Shown in pieces: positions 25,961-34,002 of a stretch of 64,000 nucleotides of DNA (position 1 is the first letter of the stretch; every line of letters begins with the position of its first letter). The translations under genes were made by a program, and so were the position numbers. The stretch comes from Sporosarcina luteola (GTDB lineage: Bacteria > Bacillota > Bacilli > Bacillales_A > Planococcaceae). Below the pieces are notes generated by a model. The model ran no database searches, was not told the DNA's origin, and saw nothing but the letters and a program-made list of their open reading frames with translations. The stretch spans positions 1 through 64,000 of the forward strand of contig JACHLS010000016.1 in assembly GCA_014204635.1 (NCBI GenBank), in the 5' to 3' direction.

Positions 25961-26660
25961 CTTGGACGGGACCTTTGTCGGAAACGAGGAGGGGCTCGCA
26001 AATCTGCTGGCTTATTACGAACAAGCGCCATATGAGGTGGCGCTTGTGTATGTAACGGGGAGGCATCTCGATTCTGCCAAGTCATTGATTCAAGAAGTGC
26101 CCTTGCCTGAACCCGATCTGCTTATTACAGATGTGGGCACCGCCATCTATCATCAGGACGGCGAAGACTTCGGATGGAAACGGAAAATGAACGAACATTG
26201 GCAGCCAGATCGGATTGCTGAGATCGCCGCTGACATTCCCGAGTTAAAGCGGCAACAGCTTCCCAACGACCGCCGGGTTTCTTATACAGTAGACAACAAC
26301 CCCCAGCTTGCTTTAAAATTTCAAGAAAAGTTGAGACAGGAGGAACTTCCTCATGTGTTCATTTTCAGCTCCAATCAGGACATCGATGTGCTGCCGATAT
26401 CTGCGGGCAAAGGGAAAGCGCTCGAGCATGTCCTCGAGCACTATGCGGCTCCAGACGTTCTGCTGCTCATCGCGGGCGATTCAGGGAATGATATCGATAT
26501 GCTTTCACTCGGACACCCTGCAGTCATTGTCGGCAACGCCCAGCAGGAGTTGTTGGACATAGATGACCACCCCAATCTTTTTCGTGCACAAGCCCATTGT
26601 GCCGCTGGCATCCACGAAGCATGGCTGCATTTTTATGATAAAAAAGACAAGCACCTATAG
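25929..26660 (+). CDS. HAD phosphatase, sucrose-6-phosphatase-like
   Basis: 243-residue HAD hydrolase of the Cof/S6PP subgroup. Motif I is DLDGTFVG (nucleophile Asp near residue 11), motif II YVTGRH, a Lys in SAGKGKAL, and motif IV GDSGNDIDML. Starts at GTG 25929 inside the glycosyltransferase gene. It would dephosphorylate the disaccharide phosphate made by its partner, giving free sucrose (or mannosylfructose), a compatible solute. A terminator follows at 26639-26689. Confidence 0.87.
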   Translation: MKQKKFMLATDLDGTFVGNEEGLANLLAYYEQAPYEVALVYVTGRHLDSAKSLIQEVPLPEPDLLITDVGTAIYHQDGEDFGWKRKMNEHWQPDRIAEIAADIPELKRQQLPNDRRVSYTVDNNPQLALKFQEKLRQEELPHVFIFSSNQDIDVLPISAGKGKALEHVLEHYAAPDVLLLIAGDSGNDIDMLSLGHPAVIVGNAQQELLDIDDHPNLFRAQAHCAAGIHEAWLHFYDKKDKHL

Positions 26661-26689
26661 GGCAGCCTATACATGCTTGTCTTTTTTGA
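26639..26689. terminator. Bidirectional terminator before proS
   Basis: AAAAAGACAAGCA / TGCTTGTCTTTTTT arms; ends the plus-strand pair and minus-strand proS. Confidence 0.85.
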
Positions 26690-28126
26690 TTAATATGCTC
26701 TCGCAAACCAGACGGTATGCTTCGCTTCTTTCCCACAGTTAATGCATACGTGCTTTTCAGCAGGCGGATTGAACGGAATATTGCGTGTTGTGAACTTCGT
26801 CTCTTCCTTCACATGCTCTTCACACGTATCGTCTCCACACCAGCCGGCAAGAATCCATCCAGGGATTTCGCCTTTCTCTTGGGAGACGGCAATATGCTCT
26901 TTCAACTCCGACAATTTGTCGATATGCGTATGGGAATGCTCTTCCCGGAATTTCCGCGCTTTTTCCAGCAGGCGCGTTTGCATCGTTTCCAATTCCTGTT
27001 CGATGCGTTCCACAACATTCGGAAGATCAACCGCTACTTTATCTGCTTCATCACGGGCCTTCAACAATGCCTGATTATTCTCCAGATCACGCGGTCCAAG
27101 CTCAAGACGAACCGGTACTCCTTTTAATTCCCACTCATTGAACTTGAAACCAGGAGATTGATCGGAATCATCCAAACGGACGCGAATGCCTTTCGCTTTC
27201 AGTGCCGCGAAGACTTCATCCAGCTTCTCCATGATCGCCGGGTTCTTCTTCCAAGGGCCAACCGGAATCAACACTACTTGCGTTGGAGCAATGCGCGGTG
27301 GCAAGACTAAACCTTGCTCATCCCCATGCACCATGATGACGGAGCCGATCAGACGAGTGGATGTTCCCCAAGAAGTCGTATGGACGTATTCATGACGATT
27401 TTCCTTCGTCAAATATTTAATATCGAACGCTTCTGCGAATTTTGTGCCTAAGTAATGGGAAGTCCCTGCTTGAACTGCCTTGCCGTCCTTCATCATTGCT
27501 TCGATGGAATACGTATCGACCGCTCCCGCAAAACGCTCGGAAGGCGTCTTTTGACCATCATATACAGGAATCGCAAGAAGTCCTTCGACTACTTCCTTAT
27601 AGATGTTCAGCATTTGCATCGTCTCGTTGCGCGCTTCCTCTTCATCCGCATGAGCTGTGTGCCCTTCCTGCCATAGGAATTCAGACGTCCGGATGAACGG
27701 CAGCGTCTTTTTCTCCCAACGGAAGACGTTCGCCCACTGGTTGATCAAAACCGGAAGATCACGGTAGCTCTTAATCCAATCGGAATACAAATGACCAATC
27801 ATCGTCTCGGACGTCGGACGGAGTGCCAGCCGCTCCTCCAATTTCTCACCAGCCGCCTCAGTTACCCAAGGAAGCTCAGGCGAAAAGCCTTCGATATGGT
27901 CCTTTTCTTTTTGGAAAAACGACTCAGGAATCAACATCGGGAAATACGCATTGCGATGGCCCGTCTCCTTGAAACGGCGGTTCATCTCTTCCTGGATATG
28001 CTCCCAAATCTCAAAGCCATCCGGTTTGAATGCGATACATCCACGAACTGGCGTATAGTCCATCAAATCTGCCTTTTGGATCGTATCAATGTACCATTTT
28101 GAAAAATCATTTTGTTGATTGCTCAA
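26690..28126 (-). CDS. proS: Prolyl-tRNA synthetase, archaeal/eukaryotic-like type
   Basis: 478-residue class II synthetase that charges tRNA-Pro. Motif 2 is FRWEKKTLPFIRTSEFLWQE and motif 3 is near GSVIMVHGDEQGLVLPPR; the tRNA-binding and anticodon domains follow. It lacks the bacterial insertion editing domain and has the C-terminal zinc-type module with WCGDDTC and CINCGKEA, ending in Tyr, which identify the short ProS-type-3 form. The start is TTG 28126 after AAGGAGG. Expression is controlled by the T-box leader directly upstream. Many Bacillales carry both this and the bacterial-type enzyme. Confidence 0.96.
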   Translation of the reverse strand: MSNQQNDFSKWYIDTIQKADLMDYTPVRGCIAFKPDGFEIWEHIQEEMNRRFKETGHRNAYFPMLIPESFFQKEKDHIEGFSPELPWVTEAAGEKLEERLALRPTSETMIGHLYSDWIKSYRDLPVLINQWANVFRWEKKTLPFIRTSEFLWQEGHTAHADEEEARNETMQMLNIYKEVVEGLLAIPVYDGQKTPSERFAGAVDTYSIEAMMKDGKAVQAGTSHYLGTKFAEAFDIKYLTKENRHEYVHTTSWGTSTRLIGSVIMVHGDEQGLVLPPRIAPTQVVLIPVGPWKKNPAIMEKLDEVFAALKAKGIRVRLDDSDQSPGFKFNEWELKGVPVRLELGPRDLENNQALLKARDEADKVAVDLPNVVERIEQELETMQTRLLEKARKFREEHSHTHIDKLSELKEHIAVSQEKGEIPGWILAGWCGDDTCEEHVKEETKFTTRNIPFNPPAEKHVCINCGKEAKHTVWFARAY

Positions 28127-28149
28127 AAGTAAAACCTCCTTCTGCATAA

Positions 28150-28193
28150 TAAAAAGCGCAAAGCTGTCCTCATAAAAAGGACGTCTTTGCGCT
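28150..28193 (-). terminator. T-box terminator hairpin
   Basis: AGCGCAAAGACGTCC / GGACAGCTTTGCGCT stem followed by TTTTTATT on the minus strand; alternative fold to the antiterminator. Confidence 0.9.
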
Positions 28194-28391
28194 GGGTCGA
28201 CGTGGTACCACCTTTGTTCGGCTTATGGTTGCCATAAGCCCTCAAACGTTTCGTAACGGAACGACCCGGTCATGTTTGCATGACATCTCCGTGGTAGGTT
28301 TCAATGAAAAGCGGTGGCATAACTCTCAGCAATCGCTATGCTTTCTGTATCACAATTCCCATCTACTCGGCCACTTCATGGATTTCATATT
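28150..28391 (-). promoter_or_regulatory. T-box riboswitch leader of proS (Pro)
   Basis: Minus-strand leader of about 240 nt. The conserved T-box (AAAGGTGGTACCACG, 28200-28216) can pair with uncharged tRNA-Pro 3' end. A stem I with a CGAGTAGATGGG loop-E-like segment precedes it, and GAAACCTACCAC on the 3' side holds the likely specifier CCU (proline) followed by A. When tRNA-Pro is uncharged the antiterminator forms instead of the terminator at 28150-28193. The specifier reading is by analogy and should be folded. Confidence 0.9.
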
Positions 28392-28397
28392 GACTCT

Positions 28398-28426
28398 ACT
28401 ATACCAAATAGGATTGTCATATACAA
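28398..28426 (-). promoter_or_regulatory. Promoter of the proS T-box transcript
   Basis: Minus strand TTGTAT, 17 bases, TATAGT; the transcript would begin near 28391. Confidence 0.65.
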
Positions 28427-28432
28427 TCGGGT

Positions 28433-29176
28433 TTATACAGTTGTGCAAATATCGTCAAAATAGGTCGACAGCTTTACACTGCGACCCGCCTCATGCCACT
28501 CGTGATAAAGGCGGAACACCTGCTGGACATCCCCATGATGGAACTCAACGATGTCTTTCACCTTCAAAAAGCTGCGCCAGTAATCGAACATAATGCTTGG
28601 TATCGAACCTTCATAGGTGCACGCTCCGAATTCATCCAATGAATGACCGCCATATTGTTCTTGAAAAGTCTTTACAAGAGCATCTTCCACTTTCGTCACT
28701 TCATTGAAATAGGCTTCACCAAGAAAGCGTCGCGGCAAATAAAAGCACATGCCTTCCTCAAACCAGATCGAGTCTTCTCGGTCATCATCAAATTCATCCA
28801 CAAACAGCTCACTGTGATGAGTCAACTCGTGCGCCAGGATTTCAAACAAATGATCCCCGCCGAACCTCTCATAATAGGCTTGGATTTCGGGCAGCTCCTT
28901 TCCATCCAATTGAAGCAACATCAAGTCCCGCCATTGATCGAGCTCCGGCGAGAGATAAATGAACTCTTCACTCGTATAAGCAGGAATCGGAATAGAGGAA
29001 AAAATGGTCGTCGCGAGTTCAGCGGATGTCCACATAACAGCTTTCGGCGTTTCCTCCAACTGATAGGAGGACCGCAGTACTTCCTCGTATTTCCCCAGCC
29101 TTTCCATTTGGCGTTTGATCAGAGCTGCATGCCGTTCGCATTCCTCCGCAGTTTCAAAGCATAAGATAGACTTCAT
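28433..29176 (-). CDS. Putative zinc metallopeptidase (HELTHH)
   Basis: 247-residue cytoplasmic protein with the gluzincin motif HELTHH (residues ~117-122) and a downstream acidic WFEEG about 20 residues on, giving the usual HExxH...E ligand set. No signal peptide or membrane segment. ATG 29176 follows AAAGAGGGGG. Family placement is not certain (peptidase MA-like). It ends 7 bases before the proS promoter. Substrate unknown. Confidence 0.75.
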   Translation of the reverse strand: MKSILCFETAEECERHAALIKRQMERLGKYEEVLRSSYQLEETPKAVMWTSAELATTIFSSIPIPAYTSEEFIYLSPELDQWRDLMLLQLDGKELPEIQAYYERFGGDHLFEILAHELTHHSELFVDEFDDDREDSIWFEEGMCFYLPRRFLGEAYFNEVTKVEDALVKTFQEQYGGHSLDEFGACTYEGSIPSIMFDYWRSFLKVKDIVEFHHGDVQQVFRLYHEWHEAGRSVKLSTYFDDICTTV

Positions 29177-29314
29177 GAAACAATCCCCCTCTTTATACAA
29201 ACCATTCTAGCAGACGAATTCACATTAATTCATACAGTTGCTTTTCCGATGCCGCTCTTCTATACTTTTTACACAAAATGTTTTTTCGTTACTTATCAAT
29301 GGGAGGTTTTATAT

Positions 29315-29743
29315 ATGTTGAAGACTACAGTATTTGAACAGTTGAAAACGGCTATGAGAGAGAAAGATACGTTATCAAAAGGCGTGCTCACTTTATTGAA
29401 ATCGGCGCTTGACCTGGCTGAGAAGGAAAAAGGGACTCCGCTCACTGAAGAAGAGGAGACCGCAATCGTCAACCGGGAAATCAAACAGACCAACCAGGCG
29501 CTCGAAGGAGCACAAACTGCACAGCGGGATGATTTGATCGAACAGGAGAAAGCGAAATTGGTTCTTCTAAAATCATTTCTACCAAAGCAATTAACCGAAG
29601 AAGAGGTTGCCGCTGTATTGACAGAAGCCGGTGTATCTCAAGGAATGAATATGGGCGATGCCATGAAGATTGCCAAACCATTGCTCGCAGGCAAAACGGA
29701 TGGCGCCACCATGTCAAAAGTTGTGAAAAGCTTAATTCAATAA
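29315..29743 (+). CDS. yqeY: GatB/YqeY domain protein
   Basis: 142-residue YqeY-family protein, related to the tail domain of the GatB amidotransferase subunit and thought to interact with tRNA. Motifs VFEQLKTAMREKDTL, VNREIKQ and LLKSFLPKQLTEEE are characteristic, as is the C-terminal MGDAMKIAKPLLAGKTDG. ATG 29315 after GGGAGG. Usually located with rpsU; here it stands alone. Confidence 0.93.
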   Translation: MLKTTVFEQLKTAMREKDTLSKGVLTLLKSALDLAEKEKGTPLTEEEETAIVNREIKQTNQALEGAQTAQRDDLIEQEKAKLVLLKSFLPKQLTEEEVAAVLTEAGVSQGMNMGDAMKIAKPLLAGKTDGATMSKVVKSLIQ

Positions 29744-29750
29744 GAAAACG

Positions 29751-29777
29751 AAAATCCTCTGCTCAAGGGGATTTTTT
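29751..29777 (+). terminator. Terminator of yqeY
   Basis: AAAATCC/GGATTTT arms and T-run. Confidence 0.8.
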
Positions 29778-29785
29778 GTACGAAA

Positions 29786-29819
29786 AAAAGGGAGCTGGAT
29801 TTCATCACATCCACTCCCG
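29786..29819 (-). terminator. Terminator of the ArsR/membrane-protein unit
   Basis: Minus strand GGGAGTGGAT / ATCCAGCTCCC then TTTTTTT. Confidence 0.8.
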
Positions 29820-29824
29820 ATCCC

Positions 29825-30049
29825 TTATTCCACTTCTTTTAACAGCTTCTCGATTTCGACAACACGATCGTTCAGTTCATCGATCCGTTTCCGCATGATT
29901 TCGTTATGTTCCCGCTCCAGCGCAAGTTTTTCATCTGCGCGCCGCTCAAAACCTTTAACCGTTTTCACAATAAAATAAGCGACGACGGCAATAACGAGGA
30001 CCGGCAAAAGCAACATAATTAAACTTAATATGGTTCCCATAAACATCAT
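29825..30049 (-). CDS. Small membrane protein with coiled-coil tail
   Basis: 74 residues: one membrane segment (residues ~5-28) then a charged coiled coil (RRADEKLALEREHNEIMRKR, then ELNDRVVEIEKLLKEV). ATG 30049 after GAGGTGAAG, 13 bp downstream of the ArsR gene. Such pairs (padR/arsR plus a phage-shock-like small membrane protein) are common in Bacillales; function unknown. Confidence 0.8.
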   Translation of the reverse strand: MMFMGTILSLIMLLLPVLVIAVVAYFIVKTVKGFERRADEKLALEREHNEIMRKRIDELNDRVVEIEKLLKEVE

Positions 30050-30062
30050 TTACTTCACCTCA

Positions 30063-30383
30063 TCATTTCTTTTTCGGCATAGTTAATGTCGATGCCAGCT
30101 GGTGGACCAGCTCTTCATTCAAATTGAATTGAAACGGATTGAGCCTATAGAATTTCGCTGCCTTGCCGCTATCCAAGATCTCCATGCTGCTTGTTACCAA
30201 GTTCGCCTCCTCCAGCTTTTGCAGATGCAAATACAGCAAAGGCCTGCTCATCCCAAGAAGCCGCGCCAGTTCGCTCACATATTGCCGACCTTCCGACAAC
30301 ACCGCAACAATTTTTAACCGATGCGGGTTTGATAAAGCCTCCAAAACAAGCAATAAATCATCACCATTATTTAAATGTATCAT
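30063..30383 (-). CDS. ArsR-family winged-helix regulator, leaderless
   Basis: 106-residue ArsR-type regulator: LEALSNPHRLKIVAVLSEG, recognition helix MSRPLLYLHLQKLEE, wing GKAAKFYRL. No cysteine pair for metal, so a non-metal sensor is likely. The ATG at 30383 has no ribosome site; a good promoter (TTGATT-17-TATAAT, 30420-30392) ends only 8 bases upstream, so the mRNA should start at or next to the AUG. It probably represses its own operon with the small membrane protein. Confidence 0.88.
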   Translation of the reverse strand: MIHLNNGDDLLLVLEALSNPHRLKIVAVLSEGRQYVSELARLLGMSRPLLYLHLQKLEEANLVTSSMEILDSGKAAKFYRLNPFQFNLNEELVHQLASTLTMPKKK

Positions 30384-30391
30384 ATGTAAGT

Positions 30392-30420
30392 ATTATATTA
30401 CACATGGAAGGGCAAATCAA
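30392..30420 (-). promoter_or_regulatory. Promoter giving a leaderless transcript
   Basis: Minus strand TTGATT (30415-30420), 17 bases, TATAAT (30392-30397); start codon 8 bases downstream of the -10. Confidence 0.7.
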
Positions 30421-30632
30421 ATAGAATATGAGTGGAAGCAGCATCCTTGCGAAAATCCTGCAACGGAAACAATCAGGCGAGCAACCAGAAGCGATGCTGT
30501 TCAATGAATTGAAGGATATGTATGATAGACCCCTTTTTGCTACTGAAATGCTATCACACTTCGGGAACGTCAAAAAGACAGAGCTAGACCATGAGTGGCG
30601 GCATAGTTTGCTAACATCTGGGTATTGCTTGC

Positions 30633-30765
30633 GCCAAATTATGAGGTACCCTTGCCAAATAAGGCAGCCCGGGTGCCAAATGAACAGGCAACCGTGCCAA
30701 ATGCGTCTGTCCATGTGCCAATTAGCTGGAATTCACGCCAAATATGGTAGCATGTGTGCCAAAAC
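30633..30765. repeat. Seven GCCAAAT repeats at 21-bp spacing
   Basis: GCCAAAT or close variants occur at 30633, 30654, 30675, 30696, 30717, 30737 and 30758, i.e. every 21 bases (one step of 20), while the bases between vary. An open frame running through it (30428-30844) has an unnatural composition and is not called. The same GCCAAAT core occurs in the array at 5353-6130. Confidence 0.85.
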
Positions 30766-30849
30766 CGATAATCTTATTGCTAATAAGGCTAATATACGAT
30801 CAAAAAAACCGCCAAATGGCGGCTTTTCTTGTCTCCTCAACTAGACAGA

Positions 30850-31401
30850 TTATTTTCTTTGAAAATCGATATCCTCTTTCGTTAATTTTTTCCTAATCGA
30901 ATTATGCAGATACCGAACTTGCCCGTTTTCGGGAAGTATCATGATCTCCCCATCTGTAAAGTGGAAATCAAACTTTGAGAACCCCCCTTCCTCAGGAAAT
31001 TCTCGGTAGGTCACCAATTCCACCTCACTCCATGGATACCGTTGTTCGGAGGCAAATAACCCCCGCTTAAAGGATAGATAATCAGATGCAACGCCTATAT
31101 ATCTCTGGGTCCCTTCTGCAATGAATAGAGTGCATAATAAAAAACTGAAAGCACTGATCCACTTTGCGGTTTTATTTAAACGAAGCAAGAAGAGAATGAA
31201 AAAAGCAATGAATAAAAACAATAGACCAATGCCGTAGAAAAGAAATCCTTTTGCAGGAGCGAGCACCACCCAAGAGGTTGGCAATTCATGCAACGACTTT
31301 GCAATAAACATAGGGACTGCCAGCAGAAATACTGGTGTTAACAATAAAACTCCGATCGAAATAGCCATCATCACATGGCGCGGCTCATTCTGATTTAACA
31401 T
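30850..31401 (-). CDS. Hypothetical membrane protein, 183 aa
   Basis: Three hydrophobic segments (residues ~11-35, ~45-70, ~75-97) followed by a soluble ~85-residue domain resembling a bacterial PH-like/DUF fold (YLSFKRGLFASEQRYPWSEV). ATG 31401 after GGGAGGTGG. Divergent from the nitroreductase across 160 bp that contain a Fur box. No function assigned. Confidence 0.75.
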   Translation of the reverse strand: MLNQNEPRHVMMAISIGVLLLTPVFLLAVPMFIAKSLHELPTSWVVLAPAKGFLFYGIGLLFLFIAFFILFLLRLNKTAKWISAFSFLLCTLFIAEGTQRYIGVASDYLSFKRGLFASEQRYPWSEVELVTYREFPEEGGFSKFDFHFTDGEIMILPENGQVRYLHNSIRKKLTKEDIDFQRK

Positions 31402-31518
31402 GTTTCCACCTCCCTGTAATGTTACGGAGGAGAATTGAAATAGTTCCAATTTATTTTCAATTTAATTAACTACATATAAAAGTACGAAAACAAGAATTAT
31501 CTATGGTATGCTATCATT

Positions 31519-31537
31519 GATAATGATTTTCATTTTC
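31519..31537 (+). promoter_or_regulatory. Fur box
   Basis: GATAATGATTTTCATTTTC matches 16 of 19 positions of the classic GATAATGATAATCATTATC, 27 bases before the nitroreductase start. Confidence 0.7.
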
Positions 31538-31563
31538 AATAAAAACAGATAGGGGTTTGAGAA

Positions 31564-32130
31564 ATGAAGGGGAAAAATCCAGTTGAGCAGGCCATCATCA
31601 GTCGAAGGACGATCAAAGCGTTTAAACCGGACCCGGTCGATGTCGAGGAGATTATTGAATTATTGAACGTTGCAAAGTGGGCTCCGAACCATAAACTGAC
31701 TGAGCCTTGGCGATTTCAATTGTATATGGAGGAAGGAAAGGATACATTCGTCCAAGCCTATGTCAATTCTCAAAAAAAGGCAGACGGCGAAATACCAGAG
31801 AAAGTGCTGCGAAAATCCGAGTACTTCCGCAACATCCCACTCCATCTTGTCGTCATCATGCCGGAAGATCCGCGACAAAGAAGATGGGATGAGGATTACG
31901 GTGCCGTCTCTACTATGATTCAAAATTTCCAGCTCGCTGCGTGGGAGCGTGGGATTGGCATGATTTGGCGTTCAAATGATTGGATTTATGATCCGGTATT
32001 TCGGGAAGCAATCGGTGTCAAACCAGGTGAGAAAATCGTAGCTACCCTGATGATCGGCTATCCGAAGCATATACCAACGCCTCAAGAACGCACTGACATC
32101 CGTGAATTGCTTGAAATTATCAATAATTGA
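31564..32130 (+). CDS. Nitroreductase family protein
   Basis: 188-residue FMN-dependent oxidoreductase of the nitroreductase superfamily (YfhC/YdjA-like). The N-terminal FMN contact is SRRTIKAFKPDPV, the active-site region AKWAPNHKLTEPWRF, and the C-terminal ERGIGMIWRSNDW and MIGYPKH loops fit. It reduces nitro or quinone compounds, or possibly ferric or disulfide substrates, with NAD(P)H. The Fur box upstream suggests induction under iron limitation. Confidence 0.9.
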   Translation: MKGKNPVEQAIISRRTIKAFKPDPVDVEEIIELLNVAKWAPNHKLTEPWRFQLYMEEGKDTFVQAYVNSQKKADGEIPEKVLRKSEYFRNIPLHLVVIMPEDPRQRRWDEDYGAVSTMIQNFQLAAWERGIGMIWRSNDWIYDPVFREAIGVKPGEKIVATLMIGYPKHIPTPQERTDIRELLEIINN

Positions 32131-32335
32131 AATGAGACCGCATCTTCGATGAGAAGGGCGGTTTTTTGTCAAAGTACTTTGTAATGTGCATACTTATTGC
32201 GGAGGTAATAATCACATCTCGTAATTGATTGCCTGCGTCCTCTTTTTCTCTTTTTATATAGGAATAGCGTCTCAAAGAAAGTGCATATACGAGATGAATT
32301 GTCTTCAAAAACGATTTTTCGTGCTTCTGCGGCAT
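32120..32335 (-). CDS. Possible small basic protein, 71 aa
   Basis: Open frame starting at ATG 32335 with GGAG five bases before, encoding a basic peptide (KTIHLVYALSLRRYSYIKRE, then QLRDVIITSAISMHITKYF). Composition is protein-like but it overlaps the nitroreductase 3' end by 11 bases and no family is recognised. The 32131-32356 gap holds nothing else. Confidence 0.35.
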   Translation of the reverse strand: MPQKHEKSFLKTIHLVYALSLRRYSYIKREKEDAGNQLRDVIITSAISMHITKYFDKKPPFSSKMRSHFNY

Positions 32336-32356
32336 CACATCTCCAACTCATCCCCA

Positions 32357-32878
32357 TTAATTTAAAAAAGATGGTTCCTGATTTGTTCTGCTATATAACT
32401 CTATTTTTTCTTTCGTATACTCGCCTTTCTTCATATCACTCCATTCCACAATCACGTAAATATCGCTTATTTCTTTAAATGAAATAGGATTTCCATTTTT
32501 GTTTAAATAGGATTCTCCCTCAATTGCGCCCGTCATTTCGTTGGAGATATCAAGTCCCTCTTCTTCATTCAGACCTGAAAAAGATACGGAACCCGAATGC
32601 ACTGTCAAATCTTCACCGTCAATAATTATGTGAGTTTCAAACTGAAAAAAATTCGAAAGAAATTCTCCTTTATTTTTCGTTTTTAATACCCCATTACCTG
32701 CTTTAAAATCTTTTGGTGTTATGACCATTTCATATCCCGATAATTCCCAAGTTTGACTTTCCCCCTGCAAAGATAAGAAATAGTGATCAACTGCCTTTCC
32801 CATTCCATTACATCCAGACAGCAAAACAATAAAGATCGTTATTAACAGGCAAAAGGTTTTCTTCCTATTCTTTAACAC
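32357..32878 (-). CDS. Hypothetical lipoprotein, 173 aa
   Basis: N-terminal lipoprotein signal with lipobox LLSGC (Cys near residue 23). The mature part is a beta-rich extracytoplasmic domain (WELSGYEMVITPKDFKAGNG, THIIIDGEDLTVHSGSVSF). ATG 32878 with GGAGG upstream. No family recognised. Confidence 0.82.
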   Translation of the reverse strand: MLKNRKKTFCLLITIFIVLLSGCNGMGKAVDHYFLSLQGESQTWELSGYEMVITPKDFKAGNGVLKTKNKGEFLSNFFQFETHIIIDGEDLTVHSGSVSFSGLNEEEGLDISNEMTGAIEGESYLNKNGNPISFKEISDIYVIVEWSDMKKGEYTKEKIELYSRTNQEPSFLN

Positions 32879-32944
32879 TGCACGACCTCCTTTACTGTTT
32901 AGATCATATCGTTAACACGCTCCATGCAAAAAATGATCTCCACT

Positions 32945-33388
32945 CTACCTGATAAACCCAATTTTTTTAAGAATCTTTTCTGAAGTAGAGTTTAAGTTTG
33001 ATAAAGAATCCAGCGGAAAGTATGCTAAGTCCAAACCTTCATCATCCTTATGCAACTCTCCGCTAACATCTTTAGCTTTGAATATGACAGTAGCATTATA
33101 AATTTCATCTCCGTGAGGAAATTTATAATAAAACTCCCTACCAGAGGCTAACCCTAAGATTTCAAATTGGTCACACAGAAGACCCGTTTCTTCAAACAGC
33201 TCTTTTTGGGCTGTTTCTTCAAAACTATCCCCCAACTCCATGCCGCCACCAGGGATGCCCCAATCATGTGTATCCGAGCGTAATTGTAATAAAATTTCTT
33301 GATCTTTATTGAGCACTATTATGGCTGAACCTGGAGCAAGAATTGGTTTTGTTCCTATAATGCTCCTTAATGATTGAATATAGTTCAT
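32945..33388 (-). CDS. Nudix hydrolase
   Basis: 147-residue Nudix (MutT-like) pyrophosphohydrolase. The Nudix box GGGMELGDSFEETAQKELFE with ETGLL is complete except Lys in place of the usual Arg before the Glu-Leu. The second of two consecutive ATGs (33388) is better spaced from AAAGGAG. Resembles the ADP-ribose/NADH-type members that act on nucleoside diphosphate derivatives. Confidence 0.92.
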   Translation of the reverse strand: MNYIQSLRSIIGTKPILAPGSAIIVLNKDQEILLQLRSDTHDWGIPGGGMELGDSFEETAQKELFEETGLLCDQFEILGLASGREFYYKFPHGDEIYNATVIFKAKDVSGELHKDDEGLDLAYFPLDSLSNLNSTSEKILKKIGFIR

Positions 33389-33444
33389 CATTCTCTCCTT
33401 TATTACAGCCGCCGCGTCATTTATTTTTTGAAATTCAAGAGCTC

Positions 33445-33882
33445 TTACAACGGCAATCCCATGGTGACTGTTCTCACTTTAAAACCCATTTTTTCATATA
33501 TTTTAATAGCATGATTACCAACAAATGCACTTAGACGTACTTCCGTATGTCCATCCTGCTTCAACTGGTCAATGGCAGTGGTGAGTAACTGCTTCGAAAT
33601 TCCATTACCTCTAAATTCCTTACTAACAAATAACTCATAGATAAATCCATATAATTTATCAGTAAACTGGTCTTTATTTTCACCTAATAGGATCCATCCC
33701 ATGATCTGATTATCGTTTACTGCAATTAGATAATAGCTACCTTTATTTAAAAGCGGTTTAACTAATTGTTCAATTTTTTCACTGGTCGGTTTCACCTGGC
33801 CCAATGTCCCATCATAAACCGCTTCCGGGGAAAGCGTTAAAATCATTTCAAGTTCCAAATCAGTTGGTTTCCGAATCTCCAA
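33445..33882 (-). CDS. GNAT acetyltransferase
   Basis: 145-residue GCN5-type acetyltransferase. The acetyl-CoA loop is VSKEFRGNGISKQLL and the end VGNHAIKIYEKMGFK is typical. Starts at TTG 33882 with GAAGGG upstream. First of several GNAT genes in this region; substrate unknown. Confidence 0.88.
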   Translation of the reverse strand: MEIRKPTDLELEMILTLSPEAVYDGTLGQVKPTSEKIEQLVKPLLNKGSYYLIAVNDNQIMGWILLGENKDQFTDKLYGFIYELFVSKEFRGNGISKQLLTTAIDQLKQDGHTEVRLSAFVGNHAIKIYEKMGFKVRTVTMGLPL

Positions 33883-33954
33883 TTATGTGTCATCCCTTCT
33901 TTTGGCCATGTTAAACGGAATAGTGTGTCTAGTACCGAAAATTGTCAAACTAAA

Positions 33955-33987
33955 AAATGTTGCACCCGAATTGTAGGATGCAACATG
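33955..33987 (-). terminator. Terminator of the GNAT gene at 34003
   Basis: Minus strand ATGTTGCA/TGCAACAT arms, then TTTTTT. Confidence 0.85.
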
Positions 33988-34002
33988 TTTTCGTCTTCAC
34001 CT

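Noticed and set aside
26717..28102. Several plus-strand frames opposite proS
   Set aside because: Antisense shadows; no ribosome sites and no family features.
30428..30844. 138-codon plus-strand frame
   Set aside because: Its second half is the GCCAAAT array and first half lacks protein-like pattern; no credible ribosome site.
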